Assembly (NCBI GenBank): GCA_018389105.1
Contig: JACATO010000095.1
Coordinates: forward strand, 617,501 to 681,500
Length of the DNA: 64,000 nucleotides
DNA from: Nautilus pompilius
Taxonomy: Eukaryota > Mollusca > Cephalopoda > Nautilida > Nautilidae
Reading direction: 5' to 3'
Shown piece after piece: positions 50,051-61,589 of this stretch. Within the stretch, counting starts at the first letter, position 1; each line of letters starts with the position of its first letter. A program made the position numbers and the translations under genes. Below the pieces are notes generated by a model. It did no database searches, was not told the origin of the DNA, and saw nothing but the letters and a program-made list of their open reading frames with translations.

Positions 50051-53000
50051 ATCAGAAGTCTTAATTTTAATCCATTATATTCCATATATACCAATGGTAT
50101 GCAATTAAAAAGCTAAGGATGGTAGATCTAAAGGGTGCACAAACTATAAAAAACTTGTGTGGAGCACAAAGGGAACTTGGATATGAAATCCAGAATCTAC
50201 AAAATCCAGAAATGCTGACCCAAAAATGAGCTATGATAAGTAATATATCTAAAGGACAAGTGTCCCTGCCACTCTACAACTAAACACACAACCATAATGA
50301 AGCTGATGCAGATGGTGGATATGGCAACTAGGCGAAGAAAAGAGGCCCAAATAATCTGTGGCCAAATAAGTTAGATATGAGACACCAACATCTCAGCCAG
50401 AGAAAGCTGTCCCAAAGAGACCATCAATGCAAAGATAATCTGGTAGAGAGGGAAAAAATGCCTCAAAATTTAATATGATCTATACCAAGCACCCATGCTA
50501 TATTTTCTAATCCCTCATCCCATATAAATTAAATAGGATCAAAGATCTCTAATTCTAGACTAAACAGGGCAACACAGTCCTGAAGAAACAAGAATCATGG
50601 AGTAATAATGTCAAAAACCTGAACTTGGACAAGATTCATTTAAAATAACCCACTCACCTAAGAATTCCTACACTATGATGGAGGAGACAAAACCATTAAA
50701 TCTTACCTCATAAGACAAAGAATTAGAAAGTTCTAATTGTGATACTAAACAAACAGGAATAGGTTTGAATAACTTCAGTCTACACCCTTTTCCTGTACAA
50801 GAATCATTAGTGTTATATAAACTTTAACCCTGAGCAGAATTAGAAGAATCTTTGTGCAACAAAATTTACAGGGTTAGTTCTTCATGAATATAAGAATAGA
50901 TAATTACAATTTTTTTTTTTTAATTCCTAGATGGTAGAAACCCTTTGTTGTTACTCATTATGTTGGAGAGACTTAGTGAATATTCTGTGGAAATAAACAA
51001 GTAAATAAATCTAGACCTGTCTATAAAGTTTAGTAAAAGGTAAAAATAAAATACAGAAACTTGGCTATGATTACAGTTAAGTTTTATCAATGATTCTATA
51101 ATGATGATATATTTGTTGCTTGTTTTGTTCTCTGGAGACTTCTGGTAATTCTTACACCTAAAATTTCAAATGATTTCAGCAAATATTTTATTCATGAATG
51201 TCATCTTCATGAAGATTACTTTCAAAATCTCACATTAAACATCTATAGAAAACTAATAGCCAGAGTAAGATTTCAAGTTCCTAGTATACAGCTCTCTTAG
51301 CTTCTTCCAACACCAGGACAGATGTGTAATTTAGATATGCACACATGGGAAGCATTTACATAAGGGGAAAAGCCTTCTCAATGCCTTCAAATGAATATAA
51401 CAGAACTATGGAATACGTGGACAGATTGCATTCAAAAGACAACTACTAATAGTATAGAAAAAATATAAGCATTGAGAGAGATTTGGAATACAACAAGGGT
51501 TAAAGCACAGTCTTCAGCTATAACTCTGGAGCAGTTTTTACATCAGTGAGGGCATGTATACATTTTTGTGTAAATTCCTCTTCTGCTATAGTGATGAGAA
51601 CAGTGTATCTAAGCAAATTTCAGCAGAGGATAACATCTGAACTACAGTGTAGATCTTTTAGCTACCTACTAGGCTAAGTCAAAGATGGAGAAATATGTTG
51701 TTAAGAAAGTTCAAGATCTTCAAAGATGAAGTATAAACTCTTAGTCCCTCCTATCATTGGAAAAATGTTTGCAACTGGTTTATGACATATGTGCAGAAAA
51801 CATGAATGATATCATATTACTATATTTAAATGTTGACCAGATAGTAAATTGTGTTATTCTTTTATCTGTCCCTTCTGGGTTATATGCTATACAAGGACAG
51901 AAAGCCATCATATTTTATATAGCTCCAACCCACATGGAGAAAAAGAATGTCTACCAATGATTTTTTAAACTAACTTACACCATTTTAGTAGTTTATTCCA
52001 TTCTCTTCAAAATCTATTATCAGAAAAAAATATATTTTTAATATACTATGCCAGGATGACTCGATCATACAAACCCTGCAGATAACTGGAAGAATTTGTT
52101 AATGCCCTTCATTATTTGAAAATCTCTATTTGAATTCTTCTAAGATGTCTAACAACCAGACAAGATAGATTTGTGATATTCCAAGATCTGAATTCTGGAA
52201 AATTTTGTAGTAAATTATCTTTCTAATATTTCAAACACATTCCTTCCACAAACAGACGCAAAACCTGCACATTATCTTCAAGGTGTGGATGGGATATCAG
52301 TGTGTTCAAATGAAACTCAGCTGAAATGACACTGCTGTAATAGTATACCTGGAATTTATTTGACTTTTCCCAATATATTGGACTACATTTTTGAAAAGGT
52401 TTTTTTTATTCCATAGTTTGGTTAATTATTCCGAGAATTTTATTACCTACATTAAGATCTTATAACTATTACTGCTGCAAAACCAACCCACCCCAAACCT
52501 TTTTTATCATGCTTACAGAATTTTAAAAATATTTCTAATATAACATTTAACATTTTTAAGCGCTCTGTCTCAGCTTTACACCAAGTTTCATCATTGCAAT
52601 AACCCTGACCTACCACATCAGAGCGGAACACTGAGAACAAGCATGTGATCAGATACATGTCAATCAATGCCAGACCTCACAAAACCACTCACAGCTACTA
52701 ATGCTCCAGCCAGAGCAGTGAAGAGACAAAAGCATCTTGATGAAACAGGAATGTGTTTTCATTTTTCAACATGATCATTAGATTCACATATATTGTGCAT
52801 GATGGATGAAATGATTTGAAAAAGAAAGACAAAAAAATTAAAATTTTTAACACCACCACCACCACCACCACCACAATTCCAGAATTTATTAAATTAAAAG
52901 AAAAAGGAAAAAATAAGGGATTTAATTATCAGGTGGAAACAAGTTCACCTGTAAAGGTAAGATATTTACCATTCCTTGTTCTTCCTATGGACAGTTTCAT

Positions 53001-54025
53001 CAAAGAGAAACTAGTTCTTTAACTACCGTTTTCTCTCTCTGTCTTTCGAAATCTGCAGAAAGAGAAAAGAGTGACCAAGAATAAACGAATGGCTTTATGC
53101 TTGCTACAACTGGCCATGACCTTTCCAACTTAGTGTTCATTGCTTCTCTATGCTACAGTCACTATAGATGTGTGCCAATGGTGTTTTCTCCTTTTCTCCG
53201 AGGAGTTTGACACTGGTGTCACATGACCAACATACACGATGAAACATCAATACTGAAATATAATCTAAACAACGTGGCCGGTACTGATGGTTTACACATG
53301 AAAGCTGTTTTTATCCAAACTAACACAGAAGTCCACGCCTGAGACCGAAGTGTAAACATCAAAATAAAGAAAAAGAAAAATGAAATGATTACCTTAAATT
53401 TCTAAACAAAACTGGTGAAACAACCTGCAAAAGAAGCTGTGCCCTCTCCAGAGATGTAAATCAATTTAAAGTAGAAGTTGATAAATATCTCAGCTCATCT
53501 GGTGCTTTTGAGGATCATCGATTTAGCAAAGTCAAGCCTTGTAATCATGTAAGACGACAGCCAGCAAGCAAAGGCGGGTAAACAAAAACGTTTCAGGGAA
53601 TTGGGCATTTTATCACCTTGACCTTAAGAAACTTTACCAACCAAACTGACTATCAAGCAACACAGGGATAAATATCAGCTACAGTTACTGAATTGTTAAT
53701 CAGAGTCATGAGAAACCCTATTAAACAAATTTAAACAAAATGTCAAGCATTTAATGTTTTTTCCTTCCTTTAAAATACAAAAAAAAAATTTTTTATTTAA
53801 AAAAGCAAAAAATATTTGCTAAACTATCAGCTTTAAAAAAAGAAAAACAAGAAAAAAAACCAAAGAAAGAATAGATCTGAAATAATGACGATTTAAATAA
53901 ATCCCTTTTGAGACTTGCACTGGGTCTGTGTTTACTGTAAACTAATCTACAGATCAATACTTTATGGCGATCAACTATTTAAAAGCTACATAAATGTATA
54001 TGTAATAGTTAATGATATTCATATA
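50051..54025. other. Long non-coding stretch, no gene recognised
   Basis: Contains a (CAC)8 run at 52851-52874, which puts a Thr run in a short open stretch, and a T-run near 50912-50921. A weak segment at 53440-53560 (frame containing VNQFKVEVDKYLSSSG) recalls the tail of some non-LTR reverse transcriptases but is too short to call. Confidence 0.45.
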
Positions 54026-55572
54026 CAGGTGCATCTAAAAAAATTAGAATATCATGGAAGAGTTCATTTTTTTCCATAATTTAAATCAAACAGTGAAACT
54101 TTCATATATTCTAGATTCATTACACACAAAGTGAAATATTTCAAGCCCTTTTTTTTCTTTTGATTTTGATGATTACGGCTTACAGCTCATGAAAATCAAA
54201 AATCCACTATCTCAAAATATTAGAATATTTCATAAGATCAATAAAAAAAAAAGGATTTATAATATAGAAATGTCGAACTTCTGAAAAGTATGTTCATTTA
54301 TGCACTCAATACTTGGTCGGGGCTCCTTTTGCACGAATCACTGCATCAATGCGGCGTGGTATGGAGACGATCAGCCTGTGGCACTGCTGAGGTGTTATGG
54401 AAGCCAGGTAGCTTTGATAGCGGCCTTCAGCTCGTCTGTATTGTTGGGTCTGGTGTCTCTCATCTTCCTCTTGACAATACCCCATAGATTCTCTATGGTT
54501 CAGGTCAGGTGAGTTGGATGGCCAATCAAGCACAGTAATACCATGGTCAGCAAACCAGTTACTAGTAGTTTTGGCACTGTGGGCAGGTGCCAAGTCCTGC
54601 TGGAAAAGGAAATCAGCATCTCCATAAAACTTGTCAGCAGATGGAAGCATGAAGTGCTCTAAAATCTCCTGTAGACGGCTGTGTTGACTTTGGACTTGAT
54701 AAAACAAAGTGGACCAACACCAGCAGATGACATGGCACCCCAAATCGTCACTGACTGTGGAAACTTCACATTGGAATTCAAGCAACTTGGATTCTGTGCC
54801 TCTCCACTCTTCCTCCAGATTGTGGGACCTTGATTTCCAAATGAAATGCAAAATTTACTTTCACCTGAAAAAAGGACTTTGGACCACAGAGCAACAGTTA
54901 GCCCAGGTAAGACGCTTCTGACGTTGTCTCTGGTTCAGGAGTGGCTTGACACAAGGAATGCGACACTTGTAGCCAATTTCCTGGACACATCTGTGCATGG
55001 TGGCTCTTGATGCACTGACTCCAGCCTCAGTCCACTCCTTGTGAAGCTCCCCCAAGTTCTAGAATCGTCTCTGCTTGACAATCTTCTCAAAGCTGCGGTC
55101 ATCCCTCTTGCTTGTGCCCCTTTTCCTACCACACTTTTCCCTTCCAGTCATCTTTCCATGAATATGCTTTGATACAGCACTCTGCGAACAGCTAGCCCTT
55201 TCAGCAATGACCTTCTGTGGCTTACTCTCCTTTTGGAGGGTGTCAATGAGTGTCTTCTGGACAACTGTCAAGTGAGCAGTCTTTCCCATGATTGTGGTTG
55301 TGTGTACTGAACCAGACTGAGAGATTTATGGTATTATACTGCATAAGTAGTGATTTACTCAAACTCAAAATGGAATATTCTAATATTTTGAGATATGTTT
55401 TTTCTATATTTTTTTTAGCTGTAGGCCGTAATTATCAAAATTAAAATTAAAAAAATGCTTGAAACATTTTAGTTTACATGAGTCTAGAATATATACAATT
55501 TTCACTTTCTGAAATAACTGACAAAAAATATTGAACTCTTCCACGATATTCTAATTTTTTGAGATGCACCTG
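54026..55572 (-). mobile_element. Tc1-type transposon, complete ends, 1547 bp
   Basis: Bounded by TA duplications at 54024-54025 and 55573-55574. The left end begins caggtgcatctaaaaaaatt and the right end, read on the opposite strand, begins caggtgcatctcaaaaaatt. The similarity runs inward for about 200 bp and an inner repeat of the type 'caaaatattagaatatt' occurs near both inner borders, i.e. the IR/DR architecture of Tc1 elements. The transposase lies on the minus strand. End sequences and protein are of a type I know as abundant in teleost fish genomes. The copy is complete in outline but mutated. Confidence 0.92.
54306..55289 (-). pseudogene. Tc1 transposase pseudogene (DD34E type)
   Basis: Starts at the ATG at 55289 (MGKTAHLTVVQKTLIDTLQK). 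The first helix-turn-helix contains SQSAVSKHIHGK, then a GRKR motif between the two DNA-binding halves, then the second (HKEWTEAGVSASRATMHR). A single stop at 55059-55061 interrupts the frame. A small deletion and frameshift near 54900 remove a few residues before the catalytic domain, which reads on in another frame as LFSGESKFCISFGNQG; the usual first catalytic Asp (SDES) is Gly. A second shift near 54670-54690 restores the original frame (RLQEILEHFMLPSADKFYGD), and QQDLAPAH carries the second catalytic Asp. Two further shifts flank the IENLWG segment with the final Glu. The end (ASITPQQCHR, RIDAVIRAKGAPTKY) is intact. At least four frameshifts, one stop and one catalytic substitution: inactive. 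Confidence 0.92.
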
Positions 55573-55927
55573 TATATCTATATATCCACACACATACACA
55601 CCTGATGTTGCCAGGTGTTGTTTGAACACCCACAGTAGTTATACTTTAAAAACAAGTCTATTACATTTACCTTTTATAAAACTGCAACTGATGAACGATA
55701 AGGCAAACACCTCTTCTGTCAGACAGACGTATTTTTATATACTAATGGTTCTCCACAAACATTCATGATGTATGAAACTGAACAGAATGAGTGTATTATA
55801 AAAGAAAATTTGTCCTAAAGAACAATTAAATGAACAATAAAGGTTAGCAATTACTGTACTACAACATTCACAAAAGTTCATAACTCTTTAAAACAGTCAT
55901 GTTATATATAATCAACATATTTAAGTA

Positions 55928-56535
55928 CAGTTGTCCCCCGGTATTCGCGGGGGTTACGTTCCTAGAGCACCTGCGAAGAGTGAAAAACCGCGAATGTTGG
56001 ACGTGGTCCATAAAAATGCCTATAAATGCTCTATAAACCTCAAAATATAATGTAAAATATAATTAAAAAAATATAAGTAAATACATAATAATAATTTAAT
56101 AAAAATACAACACTCAGAGAAACACTTGAGATAACTACACGCAGTAAACTGGGATGATGCTGGGCTGCATCTGCCTGAGACAGCGCCTCATGGGCAGCAG
56201 CCAATCAGCAGCGAGGAGAAATGAATAACGCTCTCGGATTGGCTACTTTCAAACCTCCAGCCAATAGCGTTTATTTTATATTGATATTTTGCTGAATTTA
56301 CGTTAGTATTTATATTACAAAATTAGTAAATTATATTGTTATTAATAATTTAGCGTTAAAAAGCGTGAAAAAAATATATTGCCACGAAAAAAGCCATAAA
56401 AAATCGCGGAAGATATTTGCGATTCCGCGAATATGTGGGGGTTTCCACGAACAATTATCAGTTAGGTTCTAAGGAAAATTCCGCGAATAACCGGGGGCCG
56501 CGAATGCTGAACCGCAATTACGCGGGGGTCGACTG
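55928..56535. mobile_element. pogo/Tigger-like MITE, 608 bp
   Basis: Flanked by TA at 55926-55927 and 56536-56537. The left end begins cagttgtcccccggtattcg and the right end, inverted, begins cagtcgacccccgcg. Inside, repeated 'ccgcgaat'-type words (for example near 55990, 56430 and 56490) indicate longer, rearranged inverted repeats. No transposase remains. The CAGT(C/T)G.CCCCC ends and TA target are typical of Tigger/pogo relatives. It lies about 350 bp from the Tc1 element. Confidence 0.7.
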
Positions 56536-56537
56536 TA

Positions 56538-57608
56538 TATGATAATCATTGCTTTTTATAGATAATTACTAAAATGACAAATACAGATAAGGCTAACCTT
56601 AGTTATATCAAATGTTTACCATGATTAAACAGATAGTGATGGATTAAGCACTAAGCAGAGTGCTTTAGCCAAGAGTTGTCAGTTAAAAATTTTGGCCTAC
56701 ATTAATAGAAACAAAATAGAAAAATATCATACATAACTATGATGCACCTTGGCCAACAAAGGCCTTCATCTGACACTGACAACAGAATATAAATTCTACA
56801 CTGAAAATAATTCATCAAAATTAGCATCATTATAAAATGGTACCAAACGGAATATATATTTTTAAATAATTCATAATAATAACAATTTCTTTCCTGTATG
56901 ATTAAAGAAAGTAAAATCACTTTGGATATTAAAGATTTCTTCTAAGTTCCTTCCATTTAATTTTCATCCAGTATTTTATATCAAAATTCTTAAGATAAAT
57001 TAGAGTCAGCAGAACAGTCATTATCAGAATATTTAATCGCAATTTTTTATGTCATCGGACATCTACAGTGCAAGTAAGATGAATAAATTTGTAATATTTA
57101 TCCCATTAGTTGAAATTAATCGCATCATTGATAGACAATGCAAGCAAAACATTTTGACAGAAAATGATTTTTTGTTTTTTTTTTTAAAATCTGTTTTTCT
57201 TGCAAGCAGCAGCAGCAGCAGCTACCAGGATCTGGAGAAGTATAAAATGAGTCAGCTTTTTTTATCTGAAAGCCATCCAATTTGATTAAATAAATTTCTG
57301 CTTGATCTGAAGATCAGCAGGGTTTTGTTTATTAATCCGACAGAACAGAAAGTCAATTTTCTAATGTATGAAGCAGCACTGAGGAGGCTGAGGAGCTCCC
57401 TTAAGTCCACATCTCACAATCCAATGGAATTCCAATGACGGTTTTAGCTGAACAGAGGAATAGATGAAGTTGATTCAGCAGGTTTTTTTGTGCTACATAA
57501 ATACTGAGTGACATGGTATTTAACTTTGATTTTAAAAAGAAAGAGAAGATTGGCTGCACATAATAAACATTAGATCACCAGATTTAGCCAATTGAGGAGG
57601 AATCTAAC

Positions 57609-57610
<2 letters not shown>
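56538..57610. other. Non-coding stretch, no gene recognised
   Basis: Contains an (AGC)6-type run at 57204-57221. No gene was recognised. Confidence 0.5.

Positions 57611-57644
<34 letters not shown>
57611..57644. repeat. (TAA)n microsatellite
   Basis: Uninterrupted TAA triplets directly before the retrotransposon remnant. Confidence 0.95.
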
Positions 57645-57646
<2 letters not shown>

Positions 57647-57654
57647 CAACACAC

Positions 57655-58330
57655 AAGGTGAGGACATCACACACCTTTTCTGCATGGATGATTTAACATT
57701 ATTTGCTAAAGATAACAATCAGACAGAAAAAACAACTACAGACAATGAAATTATCTAGTGAAGACATCCAAATGGACTACAATAGTGAATGCAACCATTT
57801 AAGAGGTAGAAGAAACAGGTACCTGAGGGGGTGTGAATGGCAAACAGTCTATGATGACAGAAAATAAAAAAAGAGTACTAAAGAATAATTCTGAAAAGTG
57901 ACAGAAGGGGGGATCAATATTCCACTTACATGACTCGCTAACAACGTATCAGTGAGAAAGCGAAGAAGCCACAAAGTGCAACAGAGGCAGATACTGGAGA
58001 GCTGATTGAAAAGGGAAATGATTTACCATCACAGAAAGCTAAAACACTGAGAATACTAGTAGGTGATGGAGCAGAATAAAGAAGCTGTCAAGAGAAACTG
58101 TTTCAGGGGCAGTACTCAATTAAAATGAGCAAACCAGATGTAGAGAAAACCAAAAGATAGCTAAGAAACTGAGGGACAGATAGCAGCAGCAGCAGCAGCA
58201 CAAGACCGACACTACCAAAACAACACTGACATAGATTTAAAATGTAGAATGCGAAGAGCATTTGATGAAACCATGGGATGTATAGTAGCAGGAATACCCA
58301 AACATTAACCAAAACAGAAAAATATTTTAT
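57655..58330 (+). pseudogene. Non-LTR retrotransposon remnant (3' part of ORF)
   Basis: One plus-strand frame at 57668-57720 reads FCMDDLTLFAKDNNQTE, matching the reverse transcriptase catalytic box ((F/Y)xDDL.LFA); the Tyr/Phe before MDD is Cys. In other frames follow DIQMDYNSECNH (the usual 'I.M.F...KC' step) and, near 58150-58290, EGQIAAAAAAQD and then CRMRRAFDETMGCIVAG. The latter resembles the Cys-rich CRxC...ET..H...GC motif at the C-terminus of many invertebrate non-LTR elements, with Cys to Arg and His to Cys changes. Stops and frameshifts occur throughout and the 5' half is missing, as expected of a 5'-truncated insertion. The clade cannot be assigned. Confidence 0.65.
58182..58201 (+). 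repeat. (CAG)n run inside the retrotransposon remnant
   Basis: About six CAG triplets lying in the part of the frame that normally encodes a short Ala/Gln motif, giving a longer Ala run. Confidence 0.85.
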
Positions 58331-59029
58331 AAAAGTAGAATACAGATGATAATCAGTGGGCACACAGACAGATGAAGTGATATACAAACATCTTTGTCAG
58401 GTAGAAATGTTGTTTTTTTTTGAGAGGGTGTGAAGATGACATAAAAGAGAGAAGCGAAGGTGTTTGCATATCAAAATTTGATCATAAACACCTATATTTA
58501 ATTTACACAAACCTGTACATTTCTAAAACTGTATTAATTCCTGGATGTTTTTGAAACCATGTCTCCTTTTACCCAGGCACCAAAAGGTATAGTTTATTTA
58601 ACATGTCCATCAAAGCACTAAAGTCTCGAATACTGGATGACCAAAGCAGATTTTTCCATGTTTGACCCTGATGATGTTGATAGAAAAAGATCTACAAAAC
58701 AGAGATTTAAAAAAGGGATCTCACATTAATAATAATAAGTTTTAAAAAACAAAAAAAAATAACACCATCCAAAAACCTTAAGGGAAATACTACAATTTTG
58801 ATAAAACATCACAAGTGGCCTTTTGTTTTTATATATATATACATATATATAAAAAATAGTTATTTCAAAAGAGTGGTAACTAACTAATTGTCTTGATGGG
58901 CATTCTCTGGTGTTCCTGATTAATGTTATAATTTGATAATATCCTGTGTCAATACCAATACTTCATTTTTTAATGGATAGGGTTTTGGTGCAAATGTTGT
59001 TGAGTTGCCCCCCTAGTTAGCAACGAGGC
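58331..59029. other. Non-coding stretch, no gene recognised
   Basis: Possibly the decayed 3' region of the retrotransposon at first. A TA microsatellite lies at 58831-58852. Nothing else is recognisable. Confidence 0.4.
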
Positions 59030-59260
59030 AACAATGTGACATAAAAGTACTGGTACATTCCAAATTTGGTTATCCTAATGAACTTACTGAAAGTCCCTCA
59101 AAGACTTTTATTTTTAAATGTGGAAAGAAAGCAAAGTATTCAGAAGAAACTCAAATGACCAGCTAGTGAAGAGTAAGAGTAAATCATGATAGAAACACAA
59201 CCATAGCAGTCCAATGATACTAGCCATCAGAATCCCACAGAGTCCCCTGCTAAGAATATT
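59030..59260 (-). mobile_element. Ser-tRNA-like SINE copy, diverged
   Basis: It contains 'gacttttatttttaaatgtg', 'gaaagaaagcaaagtattca', 'gaccagctagtgaagagtaa' and 'atagcagtccaatgatac'. The last resembles the anticodon-arm side of the head on the minus strand. Confidence 0.55.
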
Positions 59261-60779
59261 TGTGGTTACTACAAAATGGGCCTTTCATAACAGAATTTAG
59301 AGATTTAGTTTCTCATCTGCTTGAACAGCAGAATAAAAGTAATCTTTTTCTGTTTTTCTTCCTGTGGTAATAACAACATCTTAGTAAGAATATACTATGA
59401 CTTGAATTGAGTAATTAGGTACCAAACTGAGATTCAGATAGGCCATTACAGTTACAAACACATAATTGCAAGCTACACAAACAGGTAAACAACAGAGAAA
59501 CCTTCAGTTTTCACATAGTCAGACCATTATGAGACGTTTGTGAGAACAGATGGACTTTCGAAAGGGATGCATATTTAGGGAACAGGAAATTGGTAGAACC
59601 TAGCAGAAAATCTCCAAGGCACTGATGACTGTTAGTGGTGAGTGTCTAGTTCAAGAGAAGCCATAAAACAATCATTCATGTGGATCCTAGTTTTCCAAAG
59701 CTAACAGAACAGAAACTTCATGCTGTGAAAATAAACATGGAAACTGAACAATATCAAATGGCTGCAAATGTGGCAATATGTGCAAATGTCCAATGGACAA
59801 ATAGTAAAATGCAACTACTCAACATTTTAAGCAATATCATTCAAGATCGCAATGAGCACTGCAGATGCTATCCTATCTTTCTGCCATTTGGAACATTAAG
59901 ATTTTCTGATGAATCCAAGCTTTCTTAAGTGACTGACAGTGGTTGTATAGGGTTGTGGTTCCACCTAGTAAAGAAAATTTCACAAACCACAACAAAATAT
60001 TTGATGTCACTATGGTTTGAGCTTTTTGCCCAATACATTAACATTAACCAAGAGATACATGCCTATGCCATATGGTCGTGTGTATCCAAAGAAGATAATC
60101 TTATGAAAAATGGTGCCTAAGTCATACCACTCTTGCAATACAAAGATGGAAAATCAGACCAACACAATTCTGTCATTGTCTAGGCAATCATTGGAAATGA
60201 ACCCTGTTATGCATATGTAAGATATCCTTGGCCAATCATCGCAAAACTATCCCCAACATTCCAGTACTTTCTAATACAGATTCTGTATCAGAAGTAGAAT
60301 GAAACTCCACAGACCAGCTTTGTTGATGTCTTCCATACAATGTAGTAGCCCAATCATATTTTATCTGCATTATGAAAGATTTCAGAATATACAAATGCTC
60401 TGCTCATCAACAGCCATCAATCTGCATCCATGCCCAACCATGTGATAGGGTATGGCTCTAAGATTAACCCATGAACCAGCTAAGAACACAGATTGTGACA
60501 TAGATGACTAATCTTCATTGAACATGTTAAACATACCCCCCCCCCACACACATGCACATTTTACATATACTGAACATATAGGATTAAATGATTTGATTTA
60601 GTTAGTCTTAATTTTTTTTAAAATCAATTTAAGTGACAAAGAAAGATAATGTTTATTTTTATTTTTTTAAAAAAATAGTATTTTTAAATTTAAGACATAG
60701 CCAATATCAGCAAAAAGTTTATTTAGAATATTTAACATAGCTTCTTAAAAGTCATGAATTGTTACTGCTATGTCCTGCA
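59261..60779. other. Non-coding stretch, no gene recognised
   Basis: Open stretches at 59680-60120 were examined and not assigned. A C10 run lies at 60536-60545, and a poly-A/T patch at 60610-60690. Confidence 0.45.
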
Positions 60780-61020
60780 AAGATGTCTACAATGGTAGAC
60801 AAGCCTGGTGAGGAAGCATAGTGCCATGGTTATCTGCTAGGAAGCATAGGCATTCCTGCTCCACAAGAGGCCCACACTTCCTACTTTGACAAAGAAAACT
60901 GTACTAAACTCTTCATTTTTAGATGTGGGAGAAAACCCATGCAGCTGGCTGGTGAAGATGAGCGAGAATAAAGCATGCCAAACCAAGCTGGTTCCAACCA
61001 CACTGCCAAAAGCCATGAGT
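60780..61020 (-). mobile_element. Ser-tRNA-like SINE copy, nearly full length
   Basis: A well-preserved body: 'catagtgccatggttatctg', 'ctaggaagcatagg', 'cttcctactttgacaaagaa', 'aactcttcatttttagatgt', 'gggagaaaacccatgcagct', 'ggctggtgaagatgagcgag' and 'gccaaaccaagctggttcca'. The tRNA-like head at the high-coordinate end is degraded. Confidence 0.7.
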
Positions 61021-61589
61021 TATAATCCCAATTTTCTTTGAAAAAAATCACTTTTATGTCTGTATAAACTTGAAAAAAAAGAAAAGAATAATAATAGCAT
61101 AGGTATGTAAAATCTGAAATTTTAAAGTAATAATGTTGATAATAATAAAGAAACTAAAGATGATATTAAAATTTCATCATGCAAGATAAAAATATTCAAA
61201 GATGTTAATGATTCACTATGTCAGCCATGGTGTTTATCTGCCATTTTAAACACAGTATACTGAAGCTGGTACTTGACCGTGGCTGCTATGCAGATTATAA
61301 CAAATCGCACTAAAGATTTTGTTGTTTTTAAAAGAAGAAAATGAATAACTAAATAAAAAGCATGATAGTTTGATGTTAGTTCGCATTCCAAGCAGAAAAA
61401 ATTAAATTGGTGCACAGACAGCAAGCCGTTAGATGGAGTTTGCCTCTGCAGTGTTCCTGATAAGGATGCGACAGTAATCCATCATATTTTTGGTAGAACT
61501 ATGATGGATACTGATCAAAAGATACTGATGGATCACCGTGCATTTTGACAGCTGAAATCACAGAAACATACTTTCTACTAAACTTTTCT
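61021..61589. other. Non-coding stretch, no gene recognised
   Basis: AT-rich. A 67-codon minus-strand open stretch (61221-61424) has no domain. Confidence 0.45.

Noticed and set aside
53440-53580. Reverse transcriptase tail (frame with FKVEVDKYLSS)
   Set aside because: The similarity is limited to a short, low-information helix and no other RT motif is nearby.
57204-57221. AGC run as part of a coding poly-Ser exon
   Set aside because: The frame around it is short and AT-rich; it is better explained as a microsatellite.
59890-59928. LRFSDESKLS as a Tc1 catalytic motif
   Set aside because: Only this short string matches. No helix-turn-helix, QQD or EN.WG motif and no inverted ends could be found around it.
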